A stretch of DNA of 64,000 nucleotides from Pseudomonadota bacterium (GCA_021845805.1 JAJZVD010000004.1:44725-108724), one strand, 5' to 3'; counted from the first letter of the stretch, positions 1 through 8,301 are shown. The notes: generated by a model from the letters alone, not told the origin. Numbers and translations: made by a program.

Positions 1-720
1 CCTTTCCGCCGCCAGCCGCGCCGCGGTCGGCGCATCGGCGATGGCCGCCAGCATGTCTCCCGCGCGGGCATCGGCCGTTCGCCGTTCGATCCCGATGGCG
101 CCCTGCGCAACTGCTGGCAGCATCTCTTCCGGCGCGATGGCCGAGCGGACGATGTGCGACAGGCCAAGCCGGTTCAGCCCCGCCATCGCGAGGAAGGTCG
201 CCATCGCCACCCCCTCGTCCAGCTTGCGCATCCGGGTCTGAACGTTCCCGCGGAACTCGACCACCTGAAGGTCGGGGCGGCGCAGCTTCAGTTGTGCCCG
301 CCGCCGCAGGCTGGAGGAACCCACGACCGCACCCTGCGGCAGGTCTGCCAGCCGCGCCGCGGCGGGCGAGACGAAGGCATCGCGCACATCCTCGCGCGGC
401 AGGTAGCAATCCAGGATCAGCCCGGCGGGCTGCACCGTGGGCATGTCCTTCATCGAATGCACCGCGATGTCGATGGCGCCCGCCAGCAGCGCCTCTTCGA
501 TCTCGCGGGTGAACAGCCCCTTGCCGCCGATCTCGCGCAGCGCCTTGTCCTGGATCTGGTCGCCGGTGACCTTGATGACGACGATCTCGAAGGCCTCGGG
601 GGCCAGGCCATGCGCCGCGGCTAGCCGGTCGCGGGTTTCATGGGCCTGGGCCAGCGCCAGCGGCGAGCCGCGGGTGCCGATGCGGAAGGGCTGGGCGGGG
701 GTGGGCAGCGGATGGGTCAT
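1..720 (-). CDS. hemC: Porphobilinogen deaminase (hydroxymethylbilane synthase), 3' end beyond window
   Basis: The enzyme joins four porphobilinogen units into hydroxymethylbilane in the common haem, chlorophyll and cobalamin pathway in the cytosol. The first 240 codons are present and read off the left edge without a stop, so the gene is cut by the window, not broken; the family is usually about 310 residues. Visible signatures are GTRGSPLALAQ (residues about 15-25), VHSMKDMP (about 87-94, with the catalytic Asp of the KD pair) and SSSLRRRAQL (about 135-144). The cofactor-binding Cys lies in the missing part. The start is the ATG at 720. The next gene, a LysE exporter on the same strand, ends 36 nt upstream. 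hemF, a later step of the same pathway, lies at 4.5 kb. Confidence 0.97.
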   Translation of the reverse strand, partial: MTHPLPTPAQPFRIGTRGSPLALAQAHETRDRLAAAHGLAPEAFEIVVIKVTGDQIQDKALREIGGKGLFTREIEEALLAGAIDIAVHSMKDMPTVQPAGLILDCYLPREDVRDAFVSPAAARLADLPQGAVVGSSSLRRRAQLKLRRPDLQVVEFRGNVQTRMRKLDEGVAMATFLAMAGLNRLGLSHIVRSAIAPEEMLPAVAQGAIGIERRTADARAGDMLAAIADAPTAARLAAER

Positions 721-756
721 GCCGACAGACTTAACCGGCGCCCGTCGCGCGCGCAA

Positions 757-1365
757 TCAGTGCATGACAAGCGGCCAGAGCGTCACCACCAGAAGAAGCG
801 CCATCAGCAGGTTGAACACCCGCAGGTGGCGCGGGTCGCGCAGCAGCGCGGCCACCGCCCGCCCGGCCAGCACCCAGGTGTGCGAGGACAGCAGGCCAAG
901 GCCGCAGAACACCGCCGCCACCGCCATCACCCCGGCGAGGCCCGGCGCGGGCAGATAGGCGCTGGTCGCCGTCATCGCCATGGCCCAGGCCTTGGGGTTG
1001 ACCCACTGGAAGGCGGCCGCCTGCAGGAACCGCAGCGGCTGCCCGCCCGATGGCCCGGCGGTCTTGCCCGCCCCTTCGGGCGCGTGCTCGGTTGCGATCT
1101 TCCAGGCCAGCCACAGCATGAACAGGACGCTTGCGACCTTCAGCACCAGATGCAGGACCGGCACCCAGGTGAACACCTGCGCCAGCCCCACCCCCACCGC
1201 CAGCATCATCACCGGAAACCCGAGCGCCACGCCCAGCAGATGCGGCAGGGTGCGCCGGTAGCCGAAGCTGACGCCCGAGGCCATCAGCATCAGATTGTTG
1301 GGCCCCGGGGTGAACAGGGTGACGATGGCAAAGCCCGCAAGGGCAGAGAGAAGATCGTATGTCAT
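757..1365 (-). CDS. LysE/RhtB-family amino-acid exporter
   Basis: A 202-residue inner-membrane protein of the LysE/RhtB family, which exports amino acids or similar small metabolites. It is hydrophobic throughout with about five or six predicted membrane segments. The family signature TPGPNN sits near residues 19-24 and a second conserved stretch, FQWVNPKAW, lies in the middle. The reading frame runs further upstream, but the ATG at 1365 begins the typical LysE N-terminus and leaves a short divergent intergenic region with the Lrp/AsnC regulator that starts at 1439. That divergent arrangement is the classic layout in which an Lrp-type protein controls its neighbouring exporter; the regulation here is inferred. 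Substrate unknown. Confidence 0.9.
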   Translation of the reverse strand: MTYDLLSALAGFAIVTLFTPGPNNLMLMASGVSFGYRRTLPHLLGVALGFPVMMLAVGVGLAQVFTWVPVLHLVLKVASVLFMLWLAWKIATEHAPEGAGKTAGPSGGQPLRFLQAAAFQWVNPKAWAMAMTATSAYLPAPGLAGVMAVAAVFCGLGLLSSHTWVLAGRAVAALLRDPRHLRVFNLLMALLLVVTLWPLVMH

Positions 1366-1438
1366 GCGCGCCAGATTAGGCGAAGGCGCACACAATCGGC
1401 TTGCAAAGTTGTGCAAGACGCGGCAATTCCTGCAACCA

Positions 1439-1891
1439 ATGACCGACATTGACCAGATCAACGCGCGGATATTGCGCGAGCTTGCACGCAACGCCCGCCT
1501 GCCGAACCTGGAGCTCGCCCAGCGCGTGGGCCTGTCGCCCTCGGCCTGCCTGCGCCGGGTGCAGGATCTGGAACGGCGCGGCATCATCCGCGGCTATCGC
1601 GCGGTGATCGAGCCCGGCGCGATGGGCGGCGGGTTCACCGCCTATGTGGCCGTGGGTCTGAGCGAACATACCAAGGCCGCACAACTGGCCTTTGAACGGG
1701 CGATGGTGGCAAGCCCGCATGTGCGCGAATGCCACAACGTGACCGGGGCCGTCGAATACCTGCTGCGGGTCGAGGTGGCCGACATCGCCGCCTACAAGCA
1801 TTTCCACGCCGAGACGCTGGGCACCCTGCCGCAGGTCACCTCGATCACATCCTATGTCGTGATGGACAGCCCCAAGGACGAACGGGGCTGA
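1439..1891 (+). CDS. Lrp/AsnC-family transcriptional regulator
   Basis: A 150-residue regulator with an N-terminal winged helix-turn-helix (about residues 1-60, including LAQRVGLSPSACLRRVQDLE) and a C-terminal RAM/effector domain (about 65-145) that in this family binds amino acids and drives oligomerisation. The ATG at 1439 (MTDIDQINARIL) is preferred over the longer frame because it begins exactly at the family N-terminus. It is transcribed divergently from the LysE exporter at 757-1365, 73 nt apart, so it probably regulates that gene in response to an amino acid. A dispersed repeat element follows its stop by about 35 nt. Family assignment is firm; effector unknown. Confidence 0.93.
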   Translation: MTDIDQINARILRELARNARLPNLELAQRVGLSPSACLRRVQDLERRGIIRGYRAVIEPGAMGGGFTAYVAVGLSEHTKAAQLAFERAMVASPHVRECHNVTGAVEYLLRVEVADIAAYKHFHAETLGTLPQVTSITSYVVMDSPKDERG

Positions 1892-1904
1892 ACGTGCGCG
1901 AAGG

Positions 1905-1975
1905 CGGGGGGCGAAGGCCGTGCCGTCGGGGGCTCTGCCCCCGAATCCCCGGGATATTTGCGGACAGAAAATGGG
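1905..1975 (+). repeat. Dispersed intergenic repeat, copy 1
   Basis: The core reads a perfect 8-bp hairpin (arms 1926-1933 TCGGGGGC and 1937-1944 GCCCCCGA, loop TCT), then CCCCGGGATATTTG, then CAGAAA and a G run. The same core occurs in reverse orientation at about 23573-23640. It lies directly after the Lrp gene but has no T tract, so it is not an ordinary intrinsic terminator. Boundaries are approximate. Confidence 0.75.
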
Positions 1976-2082
1976 GGCGCCGGGGGGATGGGCCCGCCGG
2001 GGACAGGCGCCGGGCGGCGCGCGCGGCTTGACAGCCCCCGCCCGCACCGCTTCTGTCGGCGGGCCTCTTGCGGAGATTGCCC

Positions 2083-2694
2083 ATGACGCTTGGCTCGCTT
2101 CTGCTGTTCGGCTCGGTGCTCGCGGCCTTTGCCGCGCTGCCCGGCCCCTCGATCGCGGCGCTGGTCGCCCGTGTGGTCACCCGCGGCCCGCGCGACATCC
2201 TGCCGTTCCTGGCCGCGCTCTGGCTGGGCGAGGCGATCTGGCTGTCCTGCACCGTCTGGGGGCTGACGGCCCTGGCCGAACGGTTCCAGACCGCCTTCGC
2301 CGCCCTGAAATGGGCGGGGGTGGCCTATCTTCTGTGGCTTGCGGTGCGGATGTGGCGCGCACCGCTTGCGGTGGCGGAAGGCGCGCTGCCCGAGCGTGCG
2401 CGCCCCTCGCGGATGTTCATGGCGGGGCTGGCGGTGAGTCTCGGCAATCCGAAGATCATGATGTTCTACGCCGCGTTGCTGCCCACGCTGATCGACCTGA
2501 CGCATGTGGGGGTGGCGGGCTGGGCCGCGATGACCGGCACCGCCGTGGCGGTGCTGGCGGCGGTGGATCTGTGCTGGGTGCTGCTGGCCGCCCGGGCGCG
2601 GGGCCTGCTGCAGAGCCCGCGGGCGATGCGGGTCGCCAACCGCTGTGGCGCGGGGGTCGTGGCGGGCGCGGCCGGCCTGATCGCGGTGCGCTGA
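2083..2694 (+). CDS. LysE-family translocator
   Basis: A second, unrelated-in-detail LysE-type membrane exporter of 203 residues. It shows the family motif LPGPS near the N-terminus and the conserved LGNPKIMMFYAALLP stretch in the second half, with about six hydrophobic segments. A TTG 15 nt upstream is in frame, but the ATG at 2083, preceded by CGGAG, gives the usual N-terminus. Its stop codon overlaps the start of the next gene (TGATG at 2692-2696), so the two are translationally coupled. No dedicated regulator flanks it. Substrate unknown. Confidence 0.88.
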   Translation: MTLGSLLLFGSVLAAFAALPGPSIAALVARVVTRGPRDILPFLAALWLGEAIWLSCTVWGLTALAERFQTAFAALKWAGVAYLLWLAVRMWRAPLAVAEGALPERARPSRMFMAGLAVSLGNPKIMMFYAALLPTLIDLTHVGVAGWAAMTGTAVAVLAAVDLCWVLLAARARGLLQSPRAMRVANRCGAGVVAGAAGLIAVR

Positions 2695-3374
2695 TGGCCA
2701 CCCCGATCCTGGTGGCGTGGAGCGGGGGCAAGGATTCCGCCCTGACGCTGGCCGCGCTGGGCGCAGACCCGGCCTTGCGGGTCGTGGGGCTTCTGACGAT
2801 GACCGGGGCCGAGGATGGCCGGATCAGCATCCACGGCATCCCCCGCGCCGTGCTGGAGGCGCAGGCCGCCGCCGCGGGGCTACCGGTGATCGCGGCGCCC
2901 CTGCCTGCGAACCCGGCGAACGGCACCTATGAAGCCGTGCTGGCCGCGGCGCTGGACGGGGCGCGGGCGCGCTGGCCCGGCCTGTGCCACATCGCCTTCG
3001 GCGATCTGTTCCTGGCGGATGTGCGCGCCTATCGCGAGCGGGTGCTGGCGCCGCTGGGCTGGCAGCCCGTCTTCCCGATCTGGGGCCGGGACACGGCCGA
3101 TCTGGCGCAGGAGTTCATCGCGCGGGGCTTCCGCGCCGTGCTGACCTGTGCCGATACGACCCAGGTTCCCGCCGCGTTTGCAGGCCGCGCCTATGACGCA
3201 GCCCTGCTGGCCGACCTGCCCCCCGGCGCCGACCCCTGCGGCGAGCGGGGCGAGTTTCACACCTGCGTCCATGCCGGGCCGGTGTTTGCCGCGCCCCTGC
3301 CGCTGACGGTCGGGGCGCGGCACCGCCGCGACGGGCGGTTCGAGATGGCCGAGGTTGCCCTTACGGCTGGATGA
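2694..3374 (+). CDS. PP-loop ATP-binding protein (DUF71 / Dph6-like)
   Basis: A 226-residue cytosolic protein of the adenine-nucleotide alpha-hydrolase superfamily. The PP-loop SGGKDS is at residues 10-15, and the remaining sequence (GIPRAVLEAQAAAAGLP, FGDLFLADVRAYRE, PIWGRDT, CGERGEFHT) follows the DUF71 fold, whose eukaryotic member Dph6 is diphthine-ammonia ligase. Bacteria do not make diphthamide, so the bacterial role is unknown; an ATP-dependent amidation is likely. It is coupled to the preceding LysE gene by a TGATG overlap and its last 14 nt overlap the convergent glycine-zipper gene. Confidence 0.85.
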   Translation: MATPILVAWSGGKDSALTLAALGADPALRVVGLLTMTGAEDGRISIHGIPRAVLEAQAAAAGLPVIAAPLPANPANGTYEAVLAAALDGARARWPGLCHIAFGDLFLADVRAYRERVLAPLGWQPVFPIWGRDTADLAQEFIARGFRAVLTCADTTQVPAAFAGRAYDAALLADLPPGADPCGERGEFHTCVHAGPVFAAPLPLTVGARHRRDGRFEMAEVALTAG

Positions 3375-3825
3375 CGTAGCCGCTGCCGCGCGGCACAAGC
3401 AGGACGTGCTGGCCGACGTAAAGGTTGTTGCCGTCCTGGATGATCTGCATCATCCCGCCACGGTCCAGCCGGACCGTCCATTCCCGGCTGAGGCGGGTGC
3501 CGTTCTGCTGCGCCAGCGCGCTGCCCGCCATCGCGCCGCCTACGGCGCCAAGCCCGGTCATCAGGGTCTTGCCGCTGCCGCCGCCGAACTGGTTGCCGAC
3601 GATGGCCCCGGCAAGGCCCCCCACGATCGCGGCGCCGGTCTGGTTGTTCGGCCCGGCGCCAACCTGGACGTTGCGCACCTGCACGATGGTGCCGCCCATC
3701 GCCTGCTGCACATAGGCGGGCTGGGCGTAGGCCGGTTGCGCGGCATAGGTCTGCGGCCCGCCCATCATGTCGTTGCAGGCCGCCAGCGGCAGCACGCAGA
3801 GAGGCAGAAGCAGAAGTTTCTTCAT
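3361..3825 (-). CDS. Glycine-zipper 2TM-type lipoprotein
   Basis: A 154-residue predicted lipoprotein. Its signal peptide ends in a lipobox, LAAC, with Cys17 as the acylated residue. The next 40 residues are rich in Ala, Gln, Pro and Tyr, then a glycine-zipper segment (about 63-104: TGAAIVGGLAGAIVGNQFGGG and following) as in the Rickettsia 17-kDa antigen / SlyB-like family, then a small beta-rich C-terminus ending near VLLVPRGSGYVIQP. Such proteins sit in the outer membrane or periplasm. It is a paralogue of the gene immediately upstream (3950-4393): the zipper core and C-terminal part align along their length. Function unknown. It converges on the PP-loop gene with a 14-nt overlap. Confidence 0.85.
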   Translation of the reverse strand: MKKLLLLPLCVLPLAACNDMMGGPQTYAAQPAYAQPAYVQQAMGGTIVQVRNVQVGAGPNNQTGAAIVGGLAGAIVGNQFGGGSGKTLMTGLGAVGGAMAGSALAQQNGTRLSREWTVRLDRGGMMQIIQDGNNLYVGQHVLLVPRGSGYVIQP

Positions 3826-3949
3826 GGCGATCGCTCCGTTGATCGGGGCGCTCCGGCCCCTGCCCGCGCAAGATGGCGCGGCCGCAGGCGAAACACAAAC
3901 CCCGTTGACGTGACCGGCAAACCTTTGCCTGTGCGCGGCTTCCTGCCGG

Positions 3950-4393
3950 TCAGGGCTCGATCCGCACGCCGCCCGAGCCCCGGATCACCCGGACCCGCTC
4001 GCCCACATGAAGGCTGTCGCTGTTCTGCACGACCGAGACGGTGCCCTGCCCGTCGTCAAGCCGGATGGTCCACTGCCGGGCGTAGCGTGGCGCCTGCCCC
4101 TGGGCGATCTTGCTGCCCAGCAGCGCGCCGCCGACCGCACCCGCCCCCGTCATCAGGGTCCGGCCGCTGCCCCCGCCGAACTGGCTTCCGAGGATCGCGC
4201 CCGCGATGCCGCCGACGATGGCGGCGCCGGTCTGGTTGGCCCGGCTGCCCTGCGAGACCTGCACTGTGCGCATGCCGATGATCGTCCCGCGCTGGACGGC
4301 GTCGCCCTGCTCGGAATAGGTCTGCGCCAGGATGGGCGCGGGCAGGCTGGTGGCCAGCAGTGCCGTGGCAAGGATGACTGCGACGGTCTTCAT
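3950..4393 (-). CDS. Glycine-zipper 2TM-type secreted protein (paralogue)
   Basis: A 147-residue envelope protein. The N-terminus (MKTVAVILATALLATSLPAP) is a type I signal peptide with probable cleavage after ILA; unlike its downstream paralogue it has no lipobox Cys. The glycine-zipper (TGAAIVGGIAGAILGSQFGG and following) and the C-terminal beta-rich segment match the protein at 3361-3825. The ATG at 4393 was chosen because it begins the signal peptide; the frame itself runs on to 4507. Two inverted repeats lie in its leader (4435-4458 and 4470-4483). Tandem duplication with one lipidated and one soluble or differently anchored copy suggests division of labour; function unknown. Confidence 0.85.
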   Translation of the reverse strand: MKTVAVILATALLATSLPAPILAQTYSEQGDAVQRGTIIGMRTVQVSQGSRANQTGAAIVGGIAGAILGSQFGGGSGRTLMTGAGAVGGALLGSKIAQGQAPRYARQWTIRLDDGQGTVSVVQNSDSLHVGERVRVIRGSGGVRIEP

Positions 4394-4434
4394 CGGGATA
4401 CTCCGCTCGGGCAGGCGCGCCGGATCGGCGCTTT

Positions 4435-4483
4435 CCGCCAGAATGCCGCATCTGGCGGCGGAACTCAAATTCCCCGCGGGGAA
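4435..4483. repeat. Two adjacent inverted repeats between hemF and the glycine-zipper gene
   Basis: The first has perfect 8-bp arms (CCGCCAGA 4435-4442 and TCTGGCGG 4451-4458) around an 8-nt loop. The second is a perfect 14-nt palindrome, TTCCCCGCGGGGAA, at 4470-4483. They lie 42-90 nt before the glycine-zipper start and 50-98 nt after the hemF stop, so they may act as a hemF terminator without a U tract, an operator, or a leader structure. Confidence 0.55.
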
Positions 4484-4532
4484 ATTGGCGGCGGGCCGCG
4501 CCGGCACGGCCGCGGGGCCTGGCGCCCGGTGC

Positions 4533-5423
4533 TCAGGGCCACTTGGCCACGGGCGGCAGGCTCATCAGCACCGCATTGGCATCGTGGCCGGTTTCCAGCC
4601 CGAACCTGGTGCCCCGGTCATAGACAAGGTTGTATTCCGCGTAGAGCCCACGGTGGATCAGTTGCGTCTCGCGGTCGGCCTCGGTCCAGGGCGTGTCGCG
4701 GCGGCGCTCGGTCACCGGCAGGAAGGCCGGAAGGAAGGCGCTGCCGACGGCCTGGGTAAAGGCGAAGTCGGCCTCCCAGTCGCCGGTGTTCAGATCGTCG
4801 TAGAAGATGCCGCCGACGCCGCGCGCCCGGCCGCGGTGCGGCACGAAGAAGTATTCGTCGGCCCAGGCGTTGAAGCGGGCATAGTAGTCGGCCCCGTGCG
4901 CATCGCAGGCTGCCCGCAGCGCGGCATGGAAGGCGGCGGTGTCTTCGGCATATTCGATGCAGGGATTGAGGTCGGCACCGCCCCCGAACCACCAGGCGCC
5001 GGGCGTCCAGAACATCCGGGTGTTCATGTGCACGGCGGGCGTGTGCGGGTTCTGCATGTGGGCGACCAGGCTGATGCCCGCGGCCCAGAAGCGCGGATCG
5101 CTGTCCATCCCGGGAACACCACGGGCGGCCATCGCCTTTTGCGCCCGCGGGTTCAGGCGACCATAGACGGTCGAGACATTCACCCCGACCTTCTCGAACA
5201 CGCGCCCGCCGCGCATCACGCTCATCAGCCCGCCGCCCGCATCGGCCCCGTCCTCCGAGGCGCGGCGCGTCTCGCTCGCCTCGAACCGGCCGGGGGGAAG
5301 GCTGGCGAAGGGGCCGGTGGCCTGCGTGTCTTCCAACGCCTCGAAGGCCGCGACGATCCGGTCGCGCAGGCTGCGGAACCAGGCCGCGGCGCGCGCCTTG
5401 CGGTCGTCGAAATCTTCGGTCAT
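4533..5423 (-). CDS. hemF: Oxygen-dependent coproporphyrinogen III oxidase
   Basis: Converts coproporphyrinogen III to protoporphyrinogen IX with O2, in the cytosol, on the path to haem and bacteriochlorophyll. The 296-residue length is normal for the family. Diagnostic stretches visible are GGGLMSVMRGGRVFEKVGVN, HMNTRMFW, WWFGGGADLNPC, YFFVPHRGRARGVGGIFYDD and EYNLVYDRGTRFGL, containing the conserved His, Arg and Asp residues of the active site. The ATG at 5423 (MTEDFDD) is chosen over a start 30 nt upstream because GGAGGG lies at the right distance before it. The oxygen-dependent form implies haem synthesis under aerobic conditions; an oxygen-independent HemN is expected elsewhere. Confidence 0.97.
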   Translation of the reverse strand: MTEDFDDRKARAAAWFRSLRDRIVAAFEALEDTQATGPFASLPPGRFEASETRRASEDGADAGGGLMSVMRGGRVFEKVGVNVSTVYGRLNPRAQKAMAARGVPGMDSDPRFWAAGISLVAHMQNPHTPAVHMNTRMFWTPGAWWFGGGADLNPCIEYAEDTAAFHAALRAACDAHGADYYARFNAWADEYFFVPHRGRARGVGGIFYDDLNTGDWEADFAFTQAVGSAFLPAFLPVTERRRDTPWTEADRETQLIHRGLYAEYNLVYDRGTRFGLETGHDANAVLMSLPPVAKWP

Positions 5424-5545
5424 CGCGCCCTCCGGGAATTGCCTGATGTACACTTTCGCGCCAAAGCGGCGCGGGCCGCAAGATCGGATTTTGCTTGGCG
5501 CGACCGATGGAAGCAGCGAGAATGGGGCGAACGCATGGGGTTCCG

Positions 5546-5989
5546 ATGTATCGCCGTTTCTTCTTTGTCTCCGTGGCCCTTGGCCTTGCGGCCTGTTCCA
5601 CCCCGCAACAGCGCTGCATCAGCGATGCGACCCGCGACCTGAACGTGGTGACGGCGCTGATCGCGCGGATCGAGGGCGACCTTGCGCGCGGTTATGGGCT
5701 GGCCGACAAGCAGGTGGTCTCGACCGTCTGGCGCCCCTGCCACTATTATCGCCCGCCGATGCCGCTGCCCCCGCCGCCGCCCGGAACGGTGGGCCAGCGC
5801 CCGCCGCCGATGCCGTTCATGGGGCCGCAGATGTGCACCGACGACGTGGTGCAGACCATCCAGGTGCCGGTGCCGATCGACGTGCAGGCCGAACGCCGCC
5901 AGCTGGAGGACCTGCGCCGCAAGCAGGCAGAGCTGAGCCGCGCCGCAGGGCCCGCGGTTGCACAGTGCAAGGCGCAGTATCCCGAGTGA
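5546..5989 (+). CDS. Predicted lipoprotein, proline-rich
   Basis: A 147-residue protein with a lipoprotein signal peptide (MYRRFFFVSVALGLAAC, lipidated Cys17). The middle is Pro-rich (PPMPLPPPPPG, then RPPPMPFMGP) and the C-terminal third is a probable short helix rich in Gln, Arg and Leu. Three further Cys residues after the lipobox may form disulfides. The ATG at 5546 is chosen because it starts the signal peptide; in-frame ATGs upstream would bury it. It is divergent from hemF and its stop abuts that of the methyltransferase at 5990. I do not recognise a named family; it looks like an outer-membrane-anchored lipoprotein conserved only locally. Confidence 0.75.
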   Translation: MYRRFFFVSVALGLAACSTPQQRCISDATRDLNVVTALIARIEGDLARGYGLADKQVVSTVWRPCHYYRPPMPLPPPPPGTVGQRPPPMPFMGPQMCTDDVVQTIQVPVPIDVQAERRQLEDLRRKQAELSRAAGPAVAQCKAQYPE

Positions 5990-6979
5990 TCAGGCCCGAA
6001 GCGGCCGCGCCGCGCGCGTCAGGCGGAACCGGCTGTCGCCGCCGATCTCCTCGACGTCGCGGAAGGCTGCGGCAAGCACGGGATCGTAGGGCAGATGGCG
6101 GTTCGCCACCATCCAGAGCGTGCCCGAGGGCGTGAGCATTGCCGCCGCGGCGCGGATGAAGGCCGCGCCCAGCACCGGATCGGGCGCGCGGCCGGTGTGG
6201 AACGGCGGGTTCATCACCACCGCATCCACCGGCCCCCATTTGCCCCGCGTCGCGTCGGCCCAGTGGAACCGGGCGCGGGGGTCGGGCAGGTTCAGCCGCG
6301 CGCAGTCCAGCGCCGCGGCATCCGCCTCGATCAGGTGCAGGTCTTCGACCCCCGGGCGGGCCAGAATGGCGCGCGCAAGATAGCCCCAGCCCGCGCCCAG
6401 ATCGGCCACCCGCCGCGGCAGCTTCGCGGGCAGCGCGGCAGCCAGCAGCGCCGAGCCCGGGTCGACCCCGTCCGCCGAAAAGACGCCCGGCCAGGTGCGG
6501 AAGCCCTCTGGCAGATCGCGCGGCAGGGCCACCCAGTCGGCAAGGACCGCAGGCCCCGGCGCGGCAAAGACTGCCAGCTTGCCATGCGCCTTGGCCAGTG
6601 CCTCGGACAGCGCGACGCGCCCCTTCAGCTCGCGCAGCATCGCATCGACGCCGTCGGTCTTCTGCCCGTCCACGATCACCGGCGCGCCTTCGGGAACATG
6701 GGCCACGGCCTGCGCCACCAGCGCCCGCGCCTCGGCCCGCGCCCGCGGCAGGCAGACCAGGGCCGCGGCATAGGGGCCGACGGGGGCCGCGACCACATCG
6801 TAGCCCGCGGCGGCAAAGGCATCGTGATCGGGGCGAAAGCCCGTGACCACCTGCACCCGGGCGCGGCCCAGCGGCGTCAGGTCGTCGCCCGCCTGCGGGG
6901 AAAAGACGGCAACGGGGCCACACGCGGGCAGGTCAAGAAGCCCTTCGTCACGGGCCAGCGAAAGACGGGATGAACGCAT
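5990..6979 (-). CDS. Class I SAM methyltransferase, RsmC/RlmG-like
   Basis: A 329-residue protein with the two-domain layout of the RsmC/RlmG rRNA guanine-N2 methyltransferases: a degenerate N-terminal half and a catalytic C-terminal half. SAM motif I is VADLGAGWGY (residues 191-200), the acidic ribose ligand is in LIEAD (about 216-220), and the catalytic NPPFH motif is at 257-261, as in enzymes that modify exocyclic amino groups of bases. Likely target is 16S rRNA (m2G1207 in E. coli) but this is inferred from family only. It converges on the lipoprotein gene and lies 18 nt downstream of clpS on the same strand. Confidence 0.88.
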   Translation of the reverse strand: MRSSRLSLARDEGLLDLPACGPVAVFSPQAGDDLTPLGRARVQVVTGFRPDHDAFAAAGYDVVAAPVGPYAAALVCLPRARAEARALVAQAVAHVPEGAPVIVDGQKTDGVDAMLRELKGRVALSEALAKAHGKLAVFAAPGPAVLADWVALPRDLPEGFRTWPGVFSADGVDPGSALLAAALPAKLPRRVADLGAGWGYLARAILARPGVEDLHLIEADAAALDCARLNLPDPRARFHWADATRGKWGPVDAVVMNPPFHTGRAPDPVLGAAFIRAAAAMLTPSGTLWMVANRHLPYDPVLAAAFRDVEEIGGDSRFRLTRAARPLRA

Positions 6980-6997
6980 GGGCCGGGCGCGAGGGCC

Positions 6998-7321
6998 CTA
7001 TTCCTTTTCCATCGTGCATTGCAGCGGATGCTGATGGCGGCGCGAGAAATCCATCACCTGCGCGACCTTGGTTTCCGCCACCTCGTAGGAGAACACGCCG
7101 ACCACGGCCAGCCCCTTCTTGTGCACGGTCAGCATGATCTCGAACGCCTGGGCATGGGACAGGCCGAAGAAGCGTTCCAGCACATGCACCACGAATTCCA
7201 TCGGCGTGTAATCGTCGTTCAGCAACAACACCTTGTAGAGCGGCGGCCGCTGCGTCCGGGTGCGGGTTTTCGTCAGCACCGAGGATTCACCGTCACGGCT
7301 GTCCTTCTTGTCGGACATCAT
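6998..7321 (-). CDS. clpS: ATP-dependent Clp protease adaptor ClpS
   Basis: ClpS delivers N-degron substrates to ClpAP. The 107-residue protein has the short flexible N-terminal extension and the ClpS core, including [16 protein letters not shown] (about residues 30-45, containing the substrate-pocket Asn-Asp and Met), [18 protein letters not shown] and the conserved VHKKG (about 66-70). Two consecutive ATGs (7321 and 7318) are possible; an in-frame GTG a little further upstream cannot be excluded. No clpA is adjacent, as is usual in alphaproteobacteria. Divergently transcribed from the HAD hydrolase at 7445. Confidence 0.96.
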   Translation of the reverse strand: MMSDKKDSRDGESSVLTKTRTRTQRPPLYKVLLLNDDYTPMEFVVHVLERFFGLSHAQAFEIMLTVHKKGLAVVGVFSYEVAETKVAQVMDFSRRHQHPLQCTMEKE

Positions 7322-7444
7322 GAAGGGTGTCAGGGTCACGGTGCGGGCTCCACGGAGTCGGGTTTTCGGGGTGCGTTGCTTAATATAACCGCTGTGGCCC
7401 ACAGGAAAAGAGGCGGCATGCCGCGATTTGCAGGGGTTTGCGAC

Positions 7445-8152
7445 ATGAGGCGCGCATTGACGGCCATCGGCTTCGACGCGGACGACACGCTGTGGCAGAA
7501 CGAGGTGTTCTTCCGGCTGACGCAGGAGAGGTTTCAGGCACTGCTGGCCGACCATGCCGACCCCGACCACCTGCATGACCGCCTGCTGGCCGCGGAGCGG
7601 CGCAACCTTGGCCATTACGGCTTCGGCATCAAGGGGTTCACCCTGTCGATGATCGAGACCGCGATCGAGGTGACCGGGGGCGAGCTGCCCGCCGCGATCA
7701 TCGGCGAGATCCTGGCCGCCGGGCGCGAGATGCTGGCGCACCCGATCGAATTGCTGCCCGGCGCGCGCGAGACCGTCGCGGCGCTGGCCGGTCACTATCG
7801 CGTCATTCTGATCACCAAGGGCGACCTCTTGGACCAGGAGCGCAAGCTTGCGCAATCGGGTCTGGGCGAGATGTTCGACGCGGTCGAGATCGTCAGCAAC
7901 AAGACCCCCGCCGTCTACGAACGGATCTTTGCCGCGCATGGCGGCGCCGGGGCCGGGCTGATGGTGGGGAACTCGCTGAAATCCGACGTGATCCCGATGC
8001 TGGATGCGGGCGGCTGGGGCGTGCATGTTCCCCATGACCTGACCTGGGCGCTGGAGCATGACGAGCCCCCCGCGCACCAGCCGCGCTTCTGCCAGATTGC
8101 GGGGCTGACCGCGCTTCCCGATCTGGTGGCGCGGATCGAGACCGCCGCCTGA
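7445..8152 (+). CDS. HAD-superfamily hydrolase
   Basis: A 235-residue cytosolic phosphatase-like enzyme. HAD motif I is DADDTLW (residues 11-17, nucleophile Asp11 and acid Asp13), motif II is the Thr in LITKGD, motif III is probably the Lys in [12 protein letters not shown], and motif IV is [16 protein letters not shown]. All four are intact, so it should be active. The family includes phosphoglycolate- and nucleotide-type phosphatases, and the substrate cannot be read from sequence. The ATG at 7445 places motif I at the usual distance from the N-terminus; a start 27 nt upstream is possible. It precedes the carboxypeptidase gene by 149 nt. Confidence 0.88.
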   Translation: MRRALTAIGFDADDTLWQNEVFFRLTQERFQALLADHADPDHLHDRLLAAERRNLGHYGFGIKGFTLSMIETAIEVTGGELPAAIIGEILAAGREMLAHPIELLPGARETVAALAGHYRVILITKGDLLDQERKLAQSGLGEMFDAVEIVSNKTPAVYERIFAAHGGAGAGLMVGNSLKSDVIPMLDAGGWGVHVPHDLTWALEHDEPPAHQPRFCQIAGLTALPDLVARIETAA

Positions 8153-8301
8153 CCCCCGGCAGGACTACGGGCCGCGTGAAGACTTTTGTGAAAGTGCTTG
8201 AACACAAGGGTTTTCTAACCGTCCGGCATCTGCTACCCTTCGATCAGGCAGAAAAGCTTCGGACAACGGGGCGGTCGAGGCAGGAAAAGGGAACCCGAAA
8301 C

